Positions 1 through 8,156 are shown, counted from the first letter of the stretch. The stretch is DNA of 19,905 nt from Bacillota bacterium (GCA_023459495.1 JAEWTL010000010.1:1-19905), one strand, 5' to 3'. The notes: generated by a model from the sequence alone, not told the origin. Made by a program: numbers and translations.

Positions 1-796
1 GCTTAAACGTTCCGTCCCAGATACCGCTGTATTGCCGCGTCTGCGGGTTATAGTTCGACGGCACCTGCAGAATGCGCCCGCGCAGATGATAATTACGGCT
101 CACCTGCTGGCTGCCGAACTGCTCCGAGTCCACCTGCACGCCGACCAGTGCCGTGTTCGGGTAGCACTGTTTCACATCGATAATTTCGGTGTATGACGAC
201 CAGAGCGTTTTGTTCTGCAGCTGGTCTGTGGTGCTGTCCGGCGTCATCCTGCGCATCCGGATATTAAACGGGCGCGGCGGCAGGTTATCCACCACCACCG
301 AGGCCAGATACTGTGAAGTGGTTTTGCCCTTAATGGTGATGTCTTTTTCTGTCACCCAGCCACCGTTACGTTGTATCTGAACCAGCAGGCGGACTTCCGA
401 CGGATTCCTGTCCCCCTTTGAGGTGGTTTCCACCAGTGCCTGCACACCGAAGGTAAAGCGCAGACGGTCGATATTTGCAGACGTGATGGTCCGGGTGATC
501 GGCGTGTCATATTTCACTTCCGTACCCAGCACCGTCTCGGAGCCGGAGGATTCAAATCCCTCCGGCGGAGTCTGCTCCTGCTCACCTGCCCGGAACACCA
601 CCGTGACACCGGAGATGTTGGTATTCCCCTCAGTGTCCAGCACCGGCGTACTGTTCAGCAGCACGCTTTTTAATCCATCCACCGGACCTTCAATCGGCCC
701 TTCACTGATGGCATCAATCACACTCAGCAACTGCGTGGATTTCAGGTTGTCCTTCGCTTCGCGCGGGGTATGCCCCTTACTGCTGCCTTTACCCAT
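1..796 (-). CDS. J: Tail tip / host-specificity protein J, N-terminal part (runs off the left edge)
   Basis: Central tail-tip protein; in lambda the C-terminus binds the LamB receptor and the N-terminus anchors in the tail baseplate. An open frame starts at ATG 796 (MGKGSSKGHTPREAKDN...) and stays open to base 1, giving 265 complete codons ending ...WDGTFK. It has no stop in the window, so it is a partial gene cut by the window edge, not a broken one. The visible sequence agrees almost residue for residue with lambda J as I remember it. The receptor-binding C-terminus, which would decide host range, is outside the window. It lies about 60 bp downstream of I, after a hairpin. Identification is very secure; receptor specificity cannot be judged. 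Confidence 0.97.
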   Translation of the reverse strand, partial: MGKGSSKGHTPREAKDNLKSTQLLSVIDAISEGPIEGPVDGLKSVLLNSTPVLDTEGNTNISGVTVVFRAGEQEQTPPEGFESSGSETVLGTEVKYDTPITRTITSANIDRLRFTFGVQALVETTSKGDRNPSEVRLLVQIQRNGGWVTEKDITIKGKTTSQYLASVVVDNLPPRPFNIRMRRMTPDSTTDQLQNKTLWSSYTEIIDVKQCYPNTALVGVQVDSEQFGSQQVSRNYHLRGRILQVPSNYNPQTRQYSGIWDGTFK

Positions 797-816
797 TCGT
801 CATGCTCCATAAACGA

Positions 817-838
817 TAAAACCGCCCGGAGGCGGTTT
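817..838 (-). terminator. Hairpin, possible weak terminator between I and J
   Basis: On the minus strand a 6-bp stem ACCGCC/GGCGGT with a TCCG loop is followed by TTTTAT. It sits in the roughly 60-bp gap between the stop of I (857) and the start of J (796). Lambda has a very similar hairpin at this place, from memory. It may reduce J transcription or protect an RNA end. The short T-tract makes strong termination unlikely. Confidence 0.55.
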
Positions 839-856
839 CACATAAAACATTTTGCA

Positions 857-1504
857 TCAGCGACCAATCACCACAACCTGACCACCGTCCCCTTCGTCTG
901 CCGTGCTGATCTCCTGAGAAACCACCCGCGACCCCACACGCATTTCACCGTACAGAACAGGCAAAACATTGCCCTGAGCAACCATGTTATCCAGTGAGGA
1001 AAAATAGGTGTTCTGTTTGCCGTTATCTGTACTGGCTGCCGTGGACGTCCTGGCTTTCGGTGCCAGCATCTGCGCCACACCGCCCAGGATCATACTGGCC
1101 CCTGCCGCATACATGCCCGATACAGCCGCGGCACCCAGCCAGCCCACAGGGTTCCACCATGCCACCGCAATCAACGCCGCCCCCAGCACCACCTGAAATA
1201 CACCGCCACTTTTAGCTCCCGCCAGACGCGGCACGATATGGATCACGGCACCATTTGCCAGCGGCTCATTAAGACGGGCAGATAATTCGGTTTCACCTGC
1301 ATCACGCCCGGCAATGCGCACCTGATACCAGCCGTTATTCAGTTTCTGACGAAACGCCGGGAGCTGTGTGGCCAGCGCCCGGATGGCTTCGGCCCCCGTT
1401 TTCACACGAAGGTCGATGCGGCGGCCAAATCGTTGCAAATCCCCGTAAAGGCAGATGCGTGCCATGCCCGGTGACGCCAGAGGGAGTGTGTGCGTCGCTG
1501 CCAT
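857..1504 (-). CDS. I: Tail assembly protein I (lambda gpI)
   Basis: Tail-tip assembly factor, 215 aa, needed to build the J-containing initiator complex. The N-terminus (MAATHTLPLASPGMARIC) and the C-terminal 60 residues (about 155-215, ending DEGDGGQVVVIGR) match lambda I as remembered. The middle (about residues 104-147) is a glycine/alanine-rich hydrophobic stretch, GVFQVVLGAALIAVAWW then GAAAVSGMYAAGASM, that differs from the lambda version and could span or insert into membrane. The start at 1504 overlaps the 3' end of K by about 100 nt, as in lambda, so the two are translationally linked. Function is known only as essential for tail assembly. Confidence 0.95.
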   Translation of the reverse strand: MAATHTLPLASPGMARICLYGDLQRFGRRIDLRVKTGAEAIRALATQLPAFRQKLNNGWYQVRIAGRDAGETELSARLNEPLANGAVIHIVPRLAGAKSGGVFQVVLGAALIAVAWWNPVGWLGAAAVSGMYAAGASMILGGVAQMLAPKARTSTAASTDNGKQNTYFSSLDNMVAQGNVLPVLYGEMRVGSRVVSQEISTADEGDGGQVVVIGR

Positions 1505-2145
1505 TTGTCGGTATACCTCTCTCGTTTGCTCAGTTGTTCAGGAATATGGTGCAGCAGCTCGCCGTCACCACAGTAAATGGCGGCATGATTCGGCACCGAT
1601 GAACCAAAACAGCACAGCAGCACATCGCCCGGCTGCGCCGCTGACAACGGCACCTGATACAGCCCTGTGGCCTCCAGATTATCCAGATAGAGATTCTGAC
1701 CGTGACGCCACCAGTCATCCCCGCGATGAAAATCCGGCATCTCAATCCCCGCCAGATGATAAGCATCCCGGAACAGCGTGTAACAGTCCGTCACCCCGTG
1801 CTCAAAGCGCCGCCCGGTAAGATGCGGCACACTGCGGAATTTATGAATCTCACCCCGGCAGACCAGCCACCAGGGCAAATCGCTCTGCACCTGCAGCCGC
1901 CTGTCAGCCTCACTCAGCCAGGGCAGACCACCGGGGTGGCTGTGGACCAGCGCCACAATCTCACCCTGCATCTCTGCCCGCAGCCAGTCCTCCGGCGACA
2001 TCCGGAAATACGCCTCCGGCTCACCGGAGATATTCACGCAGGGAAAATATCTTTCCCCCTCCGGCGTTCTCACCACGAAGCCGCACGATTCCGCTGGCGC
2101 ACATCGCCGGGCGTGCGCCAGAATCGCTGATTCTGTCTGTGTCAT
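1402..2145 (-). CDS. K: Tail assembly protein K (JAMM peptidase plus NlpC/P60 domains)
   Basis: Tail-tip assembly protein of 247 aa. Residues 1 to about 100 form an MPN/JAMM metal-peptidase domain with Glu19, His68-Ser-His70 and Ser78-x-x-Asp81. Residues about 110-247 form an NlpC/P60 cell-wall-peptidase domain with candidate catalytic Cys121 (TDCYTLF) and His187 (PNHAAIY). The NlpC/P60 part plausibly trims peptidoglycan during DNA injection, by family analogy. The start ATG at 2145 (MTQTESAILAHARRC) matches lambda K and lies 4 nt after the L stop. The 25 in-frame residues upstream come from the L coding region and are not used. No strong Shine-Dalgarno is visible, so coupling to L is likely. 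Both catalytic sets look intact. Confidence 0.96.
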   Translation of the reverse strand: MTQTESAILAHARRCAPAESCGFVVRTPEGERYFPCVNISGEPEAYFRMSPEDWLRAEMQGEIVALVHSHPGGLPWLSEADRRLQVQSDLPWWLVCRGEIHKFRSVPHLTGRRFEHGVTDCYTLFRDAYHLAGIEMPDFHRGDDWWRHGQNLYLDNLEATGLYQVPLSAAQPGDVLLCCFGSSVPNHAAIYCGDGELLHHIPEQLSKRERYTDKWQRRTHSLWRHRAWHASAFTGICNDLAAASTFV

Positions 2146-2149
2146 GGGA

Positions 2150-2848
2150 TTACTGCGAAAGTTTGTTAATGGAAAGGAAGCCGCCAAAGTTGCCGACGTT
2201 ATTGCGAAACTTACAGCCACTCAGGCATTTGCTGCATTTATCCTTCGTGATATCGGACGTCGGCTGGTCATATTCATCAGCGACAGCCGGACCGTGATAA
2301 CCGCACTCATCACCGCGATAGGTCCAGGTGCAGGTGTTGGCCAGCATGATGCGCCCCGGAAAAACAGCACCATCCGTTTCCGTCGGTGTGGAGAGCACAA
2401 AGGAGGCACTGACCGCACTCAGTTCGCTACATTGCTCGATGCGCCAGCGGCTGATCACCTCCTGCTCCGGATCGGCGTCGCTGTTTCCGTTGACGAAGTT
2501 CACCGCATCCAGAAAACGGGCGTAAACCTTACGCCTGACCACCGTTCCGCCGACCAGACTCTGCAGGTCTTCCGCCATCCCGGTGACCATGCCGTGCAGG
2601 TTAGAGACCGTCAGTGTCGGACGGGCAGCACTGCCCTTACCGTTCAGTTCAAATCCCGTCCCCTGAATGGGGTATGCCTGATACTGCCGCCCCTGCCAGG
2701 TGACCGGCTCACCTTTTTCGTTCTGCTCATTACAGAAAAAATAACGTTCACCACCGACCTCTGTCAGATCGATTTCCCAGAGCACCACCTGGGCTGACTG
2801 AGTAAGGCGTGTCGTCTCATGATGTGTTTCCTGTGGAATATCCTGCAT
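2150..2848 (-). CDS. L: Minor tail protein L (iron-sulfur tail-tip protein)
   Basis: Tail-tip protein of 232 aa. Lambda L carries an oxygen-sensitive [4Fe-4S] cluster in its C-terminal domain. Here Cys173, Cys182, Cys205 and Cys212 are conserved (NTCTWTYRGDECG, DKCSKCLSGCKF), with an extra Cys208, so the cluster should form. ATG 2848 follows a strong AGGAGG site with a 5-nt spacer and lies 9 nt downstream of the M stop. From roughly residue 25 onward it agrees closely with lambda L from memory, while M upstream is clearly more divergent. A recombination boundary therefore probably lies near this start. K follows 4 nt after the stop. Confidence 0.96.
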   Translation of the reverse strand: MQDIPQETHHETTRLTQSAQVVLWEIDLTEVGGERYFFCNEQNEKGEPVTWQGRQYQAYPIQGTGFELNGKGSAARPTLTVSNLHGMVTGMAEDLQSLVGGTVVRRKVYARFLDAVNFVNGNSDADPEQEVISRWRIEQCSELSAVSASFVLSTPTETDGAVFPGRIMLANTCTWTYRGDECGYHGPAVADEYDQPTSDITKDKCSKCLSGCKFRNNVGNFGGFLSINKLSQ

Positions 2849-2857
2849 CAGGGCCTC

Positions 2858-3187
2858 CTATGCCACGACCTGTTCAAAATCTGCCGTTATGGTTACCCAC
2901 AGCGCCCCCACGCTTGCCGACCATTTACGACAAACCACCCTGATCGGCTTCCAGTCATAAGGTGGCGTCCACTGAAATGCGCGGACGCCACCGTGCCGTT
3001 CCAGAAAGGCTTTCAAAGATGGGTGTTCACATTTACGAACACGTATCGTCACGCTGTAAGTCGACAACTGGTTATTCAGTCCCGCCGCACGACGCTGTTC
3101 ATAACCATCGCCCAGCTTCACTGTCACCACTTTCGGCTCTGATACCACATTCATATCCGGGCGCACTTTCCAGTGAAACGTCTCCAT
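2858..3187 (-). CDS. M: Minor tail protein M
   Basis: Tail-tip protein of 109 aa (lambda gpM family). It keeps the family landmarks METFHWKVRP at the start, LGDGYEQRRAAGLN near residues 26-39, FQWTPPYDWKPI near 71-82 and the ending FEQVVA. In lambda, M acts with L, K and I to complete the tail tip around J. The start codon overlaps the H stop by one base (TAATG), which indicates translational coupling. It diverges more from lambda than the L/K/J genes next to it. Confidence 0.94.
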   Translation of the reverse strand: METFHWKVRPDMNVVSEPKVVTVKLGDGYEQRRAAGLNNQLSTYSVTIRVRKCEHPSLKAFLERHGGVRAFQWTPPYDWKPIRVVCRKWSASVGALWVTITADFEQVVA

Positions 3188-6100
3188 TACCGATATGCTC
3201 CACTTAACCGACCACCATCACGGGCCTGCTGTTGCATAAAGTCCGCTGCCGCTTTTTTCCCAAGGTCATAAACCACCTTCAGGGCAGCCGGACCTATCTG
3301 CCCGTTCGTGCCATCGTTATTGATCTCGATGTTGTACTGCGGGGCAAACATCGCCATACCTGAACCACCAATATCCGCCACAACCCCCAGCTTACCATCA
3401 GCACCACGACGCAGTGGCAGAATGGCTTCAGGTCCAGCTTCCCCCATCACACCCGCGCCTTTTGCAAAAGCAAAAAACGTCGGACGGTTAACCACCGTGC
3501 CACTGTAGCGACTCAAATCAGCCGACTGATAAACACCGCCATCAGCATTGGCTACAAAATCAAAAGGCAGCGCGGAAGCAATACCTTTTACCGCTTTCAT
3601 TAAAGCTATCTGAGCCATGATTCTGGACATATCTGACAGCACAGAAGAGGTGAAGGATTTGAAATTGAGTTTGCCTGTAGTACAGAATGTCGCCAGCCAG
3701 TCACTCATGCTACTGAACGCAGACGTGAACAACTGTTCCACTGTCCCGGCTGTGTTATCCGCTTTCTCAGTGACATTCTGGAGTGCACGCAGGACTCCGT
3801 TTTTCCAGTCACCCTGAGCAATTTCAAGCTGTTGCCAATAACGGCGATTCTCATTCAGTTGTCGGTTCAGGCTCTCCGTCAGCGCCTGCTCGGCCTTTCT
3901 GTAGTCATCCGTGTTATATGTTCCTTTCTGCTCACTATCCCGCCTCAACTGCTCCAGCTGTTGCTGGTATTTCTGGCGAAGACTCAGTTGTACCTGATAT
4001 CGCTGCCGCTGCTGATCACCCATACCCACCGTGGCGATATCCAGGTCATGTTGCTGGCGCTGAGCGCGCTCTTCTTCAGCCAGTTGACTGGTCAGCTGAA
4101 TTGTTTTTTTCTTCAGCTCGTTGAGTGCCGTCTGTTTCTGAAGCTCCTGCTGTTTTACATCCAGCAGCGTCAGTGCCTGAATCAGTTCATCTTTACGGGC
4201 CAGCACACTCTTTTCATCTGCCGTCAGTTTTTTCCCGTCCAGGTCGCTGATGCGCTGCTGCAGAGCCAGAAGCTGTTTATGCGCTTCTGTCATCCTTTCC
4301 GTGGCAATGCCTGCTGACTGTCTGGCAGCAGCAATCTGTCCTTCCACCTGTGCCTGTTGCTGACTGTACTGCAGCAATAACCGGGTGGCCTCATCATTAC
4401 GGGGTTCGCGTGTTTTTTTCTTACCGGATGCCAGGGCTTTCTCGTAACGTTCATTTTCACGTTGTATCGCCGCATCCCTGACAGCCTGATCGGCGTACTG
4501 CATGGCATTAATACGCGCAATTTCACGCTGATGTCGTGCTGCTTCCGTTTCATTCATCCGGTTCAGTGCAGCATTTTCAGCATTACGGCGTTTCTGTTGC
4601 TCCTGATAATTCCGCTCTGCCTGCTCTTTTGCATCCTGCAAATCCTTCTGGCGTTTTTTCTCCTGAAGCTCGTTAAGACGCTGCTGATCGTACTCAACCT
4701 GAGAAGATGATGCCGTCCAGGGGAGTCTTTTCGCCCGCGACACTTTCTCCTGTAAAGCGGAAATCTGTTCATCCAGCGAGTCTTCACGACCAATATTCAT
4801 GGCCGCATCCCAGAAACGACTCCATAAATCAGACAGATACTTCAGCGTACTGCCCAGCGCATTGAGGTTATTATCAATATCCGCAGTACGCCGACCGGTT
4901 TCCTCTGCCAGTGCAGACATGGCTATCCGTGCCGCATCACTTGACCGCCCCTGTTCCCCAAGGACGCGTATCTGCTCAAGCTGAGTGGCAGTAAGAAAAT
5001 GCAGCTCATTGTCCAGAGCCTTCGCGGCATTTACAGGATCATCCTTCAGCCGCTTAAACTGATTTATGGTATCGCTGACCGACTGGCCAACCGATCGCTC
5101 CATCTGTGCGGCAGCTCTCGCCACCATACCGATATCGTTTCCACGAAATGCACCACTCCCCACCACCTGAGCCAGCGCACCGGCTGCAGCATGTTGCGTA
5201 ATACCATTCCCGGAAATAGCACGACTGAGCGTCCACAGCTGCCCGGCAGTGACTCCGGCATAATGCCCCGTCAGCGACAACTGGCGGTTAAATTCTTCCC
5301 CCTCCTTCTGACCATCATACCAGGCTTTACCCAGACCATAGACGGCCGCGGCAATACCGCCAATAACCCCGCCCAGCATCATGCCTTTCGGTGACATCAG
5401 TGTGTCTATCCATCCGGCACGGTTAGCCAGCGTTATCCCGGATCCCCTCAGCGCACCTAAATTGCCGCGAGCCAGTTCACCTATCAGAACGCCTATCTCC
5501 TGGCGGGCCGCTGCACTTTTCAGACCCAGCGAATGCGTGGCTTTTCCTGCCTGCTCCATTTTGCGGATATACACTTCTGCAGCACTGCTTACCCCCAGCT
5601 GGGCAGCCTTAGCACGAAGCAACTCAGAAGAAGAAAGATTCTGGCGGGTTGCCTGCTCTTTAAGCTGACGGATAAACGCCACTTTCTGTCGGGTAGCCTC
5701 TGCCTCAGCCTGCGTAAGAACACGGGTTTTCGCCGTAACCTCAGAAATCAGCGCCAGATAATCCTGCTGACCAATCCCGCCACTGTTTCTGGCCTGTCGG
5801 ATCTGCTGCTGAATACGCTGTAATTCCTGCAGCCCCGCACTGGCCTGTTTCACACTGTCAATCTGACGATAAAACGCGGCAGCCGCTTTATCCTGAGCCT
5901 CCGCCAGAGCCATGGCCTGCGCCTGTTCCTCGCGCATTTTCTGGCTCAGTGCCTCCATACGCTGGCGGGTTTGCTCCACCTCGCGGGCCATGCGTTCATG
6001 AGCCTGTGCGCTCTTCTCCACCGTCTGCGCATGGACGGATGCGGCTGTTGCAGCCGAAGAAGCCGCCTGCATTGTCTGCCGGGCGGCCTGAGTCTGACGC

Positions 6101-6243
6101 TCCATAAAACGCTGCATACGGGCAGAAGACCGTTCTGCATCGCTGGCTGCACCATTCAGAAGGTTTTTGATACGGGGAATTTCATTTTTAAACTCTGCCG
6201 CATCAATCCCCAAATCAATGACCAGGTTGGCTATCTGGTCCAT
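3187..6243 (-). CDS. H: Tail tape measure protein H
   Basis: Tape measure protein; it sets tail length and is thought to help DNA pass the inner membrane. It has 1018 aa from ATG 6243 (MDQIANLVIDLG), which follows GGAG-G with about 8 nt spacing; ten upstream in-frame codons are not used. Features: an alanine/glutamine-rich coiled-coil start (about residues 45-190), a hydrophobic patch GMMLGGVIGGIAAAVYGLG near 290-310, a long Gln/Arg/Glu-rich coiled-coil middle, and the lambda-type C-terminus with INNDGTNGQIGPAALK and ending DGGRLSGAYR. It is about 165 residues longer than lambda H (853 aa), which predicts a longer tail. It overlaps the end of T by 29 nt and M by 1 nt. In lambda the C-terminus is cleaved; that cannot be judged here. 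Confidence 0.95.
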   Translation of the reverse strand: MDQIANLVIDLGIDAAEFKNEIPRIKNLLNGAASDAERSSARMQRFMERQTQAARQTMQAASSAATAASVHAQTVEKSAQAHERMAREVEQTRQRMEALSQKMREEQAQAMALAEAQDKAAAAFYRQIDSVKQASAGLQELQRIQQQIRQARNSGGIGQQDYLALISEVTAKTRVLTQAEAEATRQKVAFIRQLKEQATRQNLSSSELLRAKAAQLGVSSAAEVYIRKMEQAGKATHSLGLKSAAARQEIGVLIGELARGNLGALRGSGITLANRAGWIDTLMSPKGMMLGGVIGGIAAAVYGLGKAWYDGQKEGEEFNRQLSLTGHYAGVTAGQLWTLSRAISGNGITQHAAAGALAQVVGSGAFRGNDIGMVARAAAQMERSVGQSVSDTINQFKRLKDDPVNAAKALDNELHFLTATQLEQIRVLGEQGRSSDAARIAMSALAEETGRRTADIDNNLNALGSTLKYLSDLWSRFWDAAMNIGREDSLDEQISALQEKVSRAKRLPWTASSSQVEYDQQRLNELQEKKRQKDLQDAKEQAERNYQEQQKRRNAENAALNRMNETEAARHQREIARINAMQYADQAVRDAAIQRENERYEKALASGKKKTREPRNDEATRLLLQYSQQQAQVEGQIAAARQSAGIATERMTEAHKQLLALQQRISDLDGKKLTADEKSVLARKDELIQALTLLDVKQQELQKQTALNELKKKTIQLTSQLAEEERAQRQQHDLDIATVGMGDQQRQRYQVQLSLRQKYQQQLEQLRRDSEQKGTYNTDDYRKAEQALTESLNRQLNENRRYWQQLEIAQGDWKNGVLRALQNVTEKADNTAGTVEQLFTSAFSSMSDWLATFCTTGKLNFKSFTSSVLSDMSRIMAQIALMKAVKGIASALPFDFVANADGGVYQSADLSRYSGTVVNRPTFFAFAKGAGVMGEAGPEAILPLRRGADGKLGVVADIGGSGMAMFAPQYNIEINNDGTNGQIGPAALKVVYDLGKKAAADFMQQQARDGGRLSGAYR

Positions 6244-6559
6244 AACGCACACCTCCGGAAATACCTTCCCCAAGATGCATCAGTTCTTCGTCCGTTCGCT
6301 CCGGTATCCCGTTCTCTTCCGGTAAAAGGCTGAAATCAGCCACCGCAGCATCACTGCTACCGGACACCATTCTCACGATCAATGCCTTCAGCGAGGCAAA
6401 CTGCGCATCCATCCACACATCACTGAAGCTCTGCATCCGGAAATAATCGCCCCATTCACCAAGCTCAGTGGCCGACATTTCCGACAGCATCCGCCGCCAG
6501 TCTGCCCGCCGGAACTCCCGGGCAAGCCGCATGACAAACTGCATTTCCCGCGTCAGGAC
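6215..6559 (-). CDS. T: Tail assembly chaperone T, made as a G-T fusion by -1 frameshift
   Basis: Second half of the lambda-type G/GT tail assembly chaperone, which binds the tape measure protein and recruits the tail-tube protein V. The frame has no good ribosome site of its own. It is open only from just after a TGA at 6577-6575 on the minus strand, so ribosomes must shift from G inside a short window that holds GGAAAAG (6565-6559). The fusion would read ...TPEK then VLTREMQFVMRL.... A methionine at 6544 is not needed. The region is Arg/Trp/Met rich (RRADWRRMLSEM) and ends GGVRYGPDSQPGH. It overlaps the H start. The family is secure from gene order; the exact slip site is inferred. Confidence 0.88.
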   Translation of the reverse strand, partial: VLTREMQFVMRLAREFRRADWRRMLSEMSATELGEWGDYFRMQSFSDVWMDAQFASLKALIVRMVSGSSDAAVADFSLLPEENGIPERTDEELMHLGEGISGGVRYGPDSQPGH

Positions 6560-6939
6560 TTTTCCGGCGTCAGCACCTCATGCTCCAAATCCCCGGCATT
6601 CTCAATGGCTCCCATACCGCTCAGCGACAGAACCATCTCCGCCCCCGCTCCCAGGGCATCATACGACCATGTTGTAATAACGGATGCGCAAAGCGTCTCA
6701 ACATCCTGAGACTGTTCCGCATTCCACAGTGAGCGGGAAACCAGCCAGGCATTGATATCCATCCCCATCCGCAGAAAAGCAATCTGTCGTTCAGCCTCCG
6801 GCAGTTCTCCCTCCCCGGCATCAAACTTTGCCGTTCGCTGCTGAACAAACGCCAGATATTCAATTCTCTGCAGCCCGGACAGCTCACTGAGCACCACGGA
6901 CTGCTTTTCATAATTAAACGTGCCCTGTTTCAGAAACAT
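6553..6939 (-). CDS. G: Tail assembly chaperone G
   Basis: Tail assembly chaperone of 128 aa (lambda gpG family), made in excess over the GT frameshift product and absent from the finished virion. It opens MFLKQGTFNYEKQSVVLSEL, like lambda's MFLKTESF..., and keeps LSEL.GLQRIE and the LRMGMDINAWLVSRSLW helix. Of two adjacent ATGs, 6939 is preferred because GGAG lies 6 nt upstream; the ATG at 6942 is only 3 nt from it. The gene ends in TGA directly after a slippery GGAAAAG. It is separated from V by a strong hairpin terminator, which fits its lower expression than the tube protein. Confidence 0.94.
   Translation of the reverse strand: MFLKQGTFNYEKQSVVLSELSGLQRIEYLAFVQQRTAKFDAGEGELPEAERQIAFLRMGMDINAWLVSRSLWNAEQSQDVETLCASVITTWSYDALGAGAEMVLSLSGMGAIENAGDLEHEVLTPEKS
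6559..6579 (-). promoter_or_regulatory. Programmed -1 frameshift signal (G to GT)
   Basis: At the end of G the codons read CCG GAA AAG TCC TGA. The heptamer G-GAA-AAG (6565-6559) lets the A-site lysine tRNA move from AAG to AAA, while the P-site glutamate tRNA moves from GAA to GGA with a mismatch. This is weaker than lambda's G-GGA-AAG. A Shine-Dalgarno-like GAGGTG (6579-6574) lies about 10 nt upstream, the spacing known to stimulate -1 shifts in bacteria. The zero-frame stop is one codon downstream. The -1 frame is closed by a TGA just upstream, so no other place for the shift is apparent. Confidence 0.75.
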
Positions 6940-6955
6940 CATGTTCTCCACCTGC

Positions 6956-6979
6956 AAAAAAGCCCCGGATAACCGGGGC
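6956..6979 (-). terminator. Rho-independent terminator after tail-tube gene V
   Basis: Minus strand: a 7-bp perfect GC-rich stem GCCCCGG/CCGGGGC with a TTAT loop, followed by six T residues. It lies between the V stop (7000) and the G start (6939). Late transcription must partly pass it, by Q antitermination if the phage is like lambda. That gives high V and lower G/T/H expression. Confidence 0.85.
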
Positions 6980-6999
6980 AAATGATGAGTATCGTCCTG

Positions 7000-7743
7000 T
7001 TAACCTGCGGCGCTGACAGCCACCGCAGCCACTGCCACAAAATCGCCGTCAGAAGTCATGCCCACAATGCTGACACTGCCCTGCTTCACGCCTTTCACCG
7101 TGGCCACAAGCCCGTTCAGGGTCACCGTGGCAGTCTGTGGATCTGTCGAATGCACACTGATCGCTTTGTCACTGGCTCCGTCAGGTTTTACTGTAAAGGT
7201 CAGCGTGGTGGTTGCTCCCACTTTTACACTGGCAGATGCCGGTGCCACCGTCAGCCCGGTAACGCTCACTGTTTCAGTGCCTTCCTCTGCCAGATACGGA
7301 CGCCCCACACCGCTGATTTTCACTGTGCGGGTCATCACGTCTTTTGAGGCAATGGTTTTACCCAGTGAGCTCAGCCAGCCACGGAAAACATCAACAGTGC
7401 CGTTGGGATATTTGATACGAAACGCGCAGACTTCACCGGAGTCGAACAACTGAACCAGTTTTTTCTGCCCGCTGTCACCCGGACGCCAGGCCAGCGTCGC
7501 CGAAGTATCACCGACGGATTTCTGCCCCTGGGTTGTCGTTTTCCAGTCTGCATCTTCATCATCGAGATAAGTGTCATCTTCTGCATCAGCGGTCATTTCG
7601 CCAGGTTGCAGATCCTTCACCATCGCAAGACGCAGCCAGTCAGTGTCCGATAAAGGGTTCGCAAACGCATCGCCCTTGCCGGTGTACATCCAGAACGTCG
7701 TTCCCGCACCTTTCGTTTTTGCCAGTGGATTTGGTGTGGTCAT
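7000..7743 (-). CDS. V: Major tail (tube) protein V with C-terminal Ig-like domain
   Basis: Tail-tube subunit of 247 aa; rings of it stack around the tape measure. The N-terminal part (about residues 1-155, MTTPNPLAKTKGAGTTFWMY) is the lambda gpV tube fold. The last roughly 85 residues, beginning near VTGLTVAPASASVKVGATTT, are a bacterial Ig-like (BIG2) domain that would project from the tail surface. ATG 7743 follows AAAGGAGG with a suitable spacer; the GTG two codons upstream is part of the ribosome-binding region and is rejected. U ends 11 nt upstream. The strong ribosome site and the terminator after the gene both fit a high-copy structural protein. Confidence 0.95.
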   Translation of the reverse strand: MTTPNPLAKTKGAGTTFWMYTGKGDAFANPLSDTDWLRLAMVKDLQPGEMTADAEDDTYLDDEDADWKTTTQGQKSVGDTSATLAWRPGDSGQKKLVQLFDSGEVCAFRIKYPNGTVDVFRGWLSSLGKTIASKDVMTRTVKISGVGRPYLAEEGTETVSVTGLTVAPASASVKVGATTTLTFTVKPDGASDKAISVHSTDPQTATVTLNGLVATVKGVKQGSVSIVGMTSDGDFVAVAAVAVSAAG

Positions 7744-7754
7744 TGCCACCTCCT

Positions 7755-8156
7755 TTAATTCGTGTACGTGATCTGGTACGTGATTTCCGCCATCGCCCAG
7801 GTGGCCATCTCATTATCACGTTGATAGTTAAAACCGAGAGGGATCAGGGTGTCGATGAGTCCGGAAAGTGCCGGTATATCATTCAGAGCAGGGAAAATGG
7901 TGCTCTCCATCCACATATCCAGCTCTGAATCCGGTGCCTGTGCCCGGATGAAGACAGCAATATGCAGAACAGCCTGCCAGTCATCTTCATCCGTCATTTT
8001 TCCGGTGTACTGAGCATCACTCAGCCACACCGCCACGGCAGGCAGTTCCTGCGCATCAATAAATGCCGGAAGCCCGTCAAAAAACGTGGCGCTGTCTCCA
8101 CACTGTTCCCGAAGGCGTGCCAGTACGGCCTGGCGGATTTGTGTATGTCGGTTCAT
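7755..8156 (-). CDS. U: Tail terminator protein U
   Basis: Tail completion/terminator protein of 133 aa that forms a hexamer at the head-proximal end of the tail and stops tube growth (lambda gpU family). Recognisable family segments are ATFFDGLPAFIDAQELPAVAVWL, split here as ATFFDGLPAF and LPAVAVWLSDAQYTG, then DSELDMWMEST and the ending AEITYQITYTN. Start ATG 8156 overlaps the Z stop as ATGA and matches the lambda N-terminus (M-x-H-T-x-x-R). A second ATG four codons upstream (8168) also exists, but the GAGG sequence lies too close to it. The choice of start is therefore probable, not certain. Confidence 0.93.
   Translation of the reverse strand: MNRHTQIRQAVLARLREQCGDSATFFDGLPAFIDAQELPAVAVWLSDAQYTGKMTDEDDWQAVLHIAVFIRAQAPDSELDMWMESTIFPALNDIPALSGLIDTLIPLGFNYQRDNEMATWAMAEITYQITYTN

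Noticed and set aside
2144..2797. Plus-strand open frame of 217 aa opposite L and K
   Set aside because: It is antisense to two intact, well-recognised genes, has no recognisable family or operon context, and low-complexity antisense composition.
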